Assembly (NCBI GenBank): GCA_003492055.1
Contig: DMZE01000058.1
Coordinates: 1-6,152, forward strand
Source of the DNA: Cellvibrionales bacterium
Lineage (GTDB): Bacteria > Pseudomonadota > Gammaproteobacteria > Pseudomonadales > UBA7434
Direction: 5' to 3'
Length of the DNA stretch: 6,152 bases
In this document: one piece after another, positions 5,953 to 6,152 of the stretch
Layout of the letters: each line of letters starts with the position of its first letter
How positions within the stretch are numbered: position 1 is the first letter of the stretch
Program-made: the position numbers and the translations under genes
The notes under the pieces: model-generated
Database searches by the model: none
The model's input: only the letters and a program-made list of their open reading frames with translations
Told to the model about the DNA's origin: nothing

Positions 5953-6152
5953 CCAGCCATTAAAATCGACATGATCAATAGCGAGTGAGCTGTGATGGAG
6001 ACTGGCATCGCTGCCTAGCCACTGTCGAATAAACTCACCTTTAGGGTCGAATCGATGTTGCTGCTTGACTAAGTCAAAATGGCGGCCGCCATTATCATTG
6101 CTACGCGGATCTGCACCCACGCCTGCAAGGTATTGCCAGTTGCCCCAGTTGG
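5941..6152 (-). CDS. Cryptochrome DASH (partial, C-terminal 69 residues)
   Basis: The frame enters from the right edge and ends at TGA (5943-5941). The visible residues begin NWGNWQYLAGVGADPR and continue with HFDLVKQQHRFDPKGEFIRQWL, the C-terminal FAD-domain signature of CRY-DASH (NWGNWQY-AGVG-DPR, then KQ, FDP-GE-IR-WL). CRY-DASH proteins bind FAD and a folate antenna, repair dimers in single-stranded DNA or unpaired regions, and may signal light. The electron-chain Trp and the Asn four residues before it are present in this part. The stop codon lies in the first 14-nt repeat unit, and the downstream photolyase-family gene follows in the same direction, so the two are probably cotranscribed. 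The N-terminal portion and any light-responsive promoter lie outside the window. Confidence 0.93.
   Translation of the reverse strand, partial: NWGNWQYLAGVGADPRSNDNGGRHFDLVKQQHRFDPKGEFIRQWLGSDASLHHSSLAIDHVDFNGWPVM

Overview
The window reads as chromosomal DNA of a marine-type gammaproteobacterium with moderately low GC. This inference rests on three things: a sodium-pump oxaloacetate decarboxylase operon (oadG-oadA order), a cryptochrome-DASH/photolyase pair, and GH17 beta-1,3-glucan-active enzymes. No insertion sequence, tRNA, rRNA or CRISPR array was seen.

Layout. (1) 1-1787, minus strand: oadG (complete) then oadA (467 codons, carboxyltransferase domain complete, C-terminus beyond the left edge). 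They encode the membrane gamma subunit and the catalytic alpha subunit of the Na+-translocating decarboxylase; oadB would be expected beyond the left edge. (2) 1788-2484: a 697-nt divergent gap. It holds a candidate oad promoter, nine contiguous 21-nt tandem repeats whose plus-strand frame reads as a seven-residue repeat interrupted by one early stop, a plus-strand terminator-like hairpin, a minus-strand terminator-like hairpin, and a candidate promoter with an overlapping palindrome for the next operon. (3) 2485-4305, plus strand: two tandem GH17-family proteins without signal peptides, 6 nt apart, closed by a strong hairpin terminator. (4) 4366-6152, minus strand: the 3' end of a cryptochrome-DASH gene followed by a divergent photolyase/cryptochrome gene.

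The most unusual structure is the 108-nt gap between the last two genes. It is filled by 14-nt tandem repeats that run from the CRY-DASH stop codon to the photolyase start codon. Each unit holds a TGA (one has TAA), and in all but one unit an ATG or GTG overlaps it. The array therefore reads as a chain of 6-codon mini-ORFs, each overlapping the next by four bases, ending in an ATGA overlap with the photolyase start. This looks like a possible termination-reinitiation relay; that function is inference. The second unusual structure is the 21-nt heptad-coding array, which may be a decayed or undescribed small gene.
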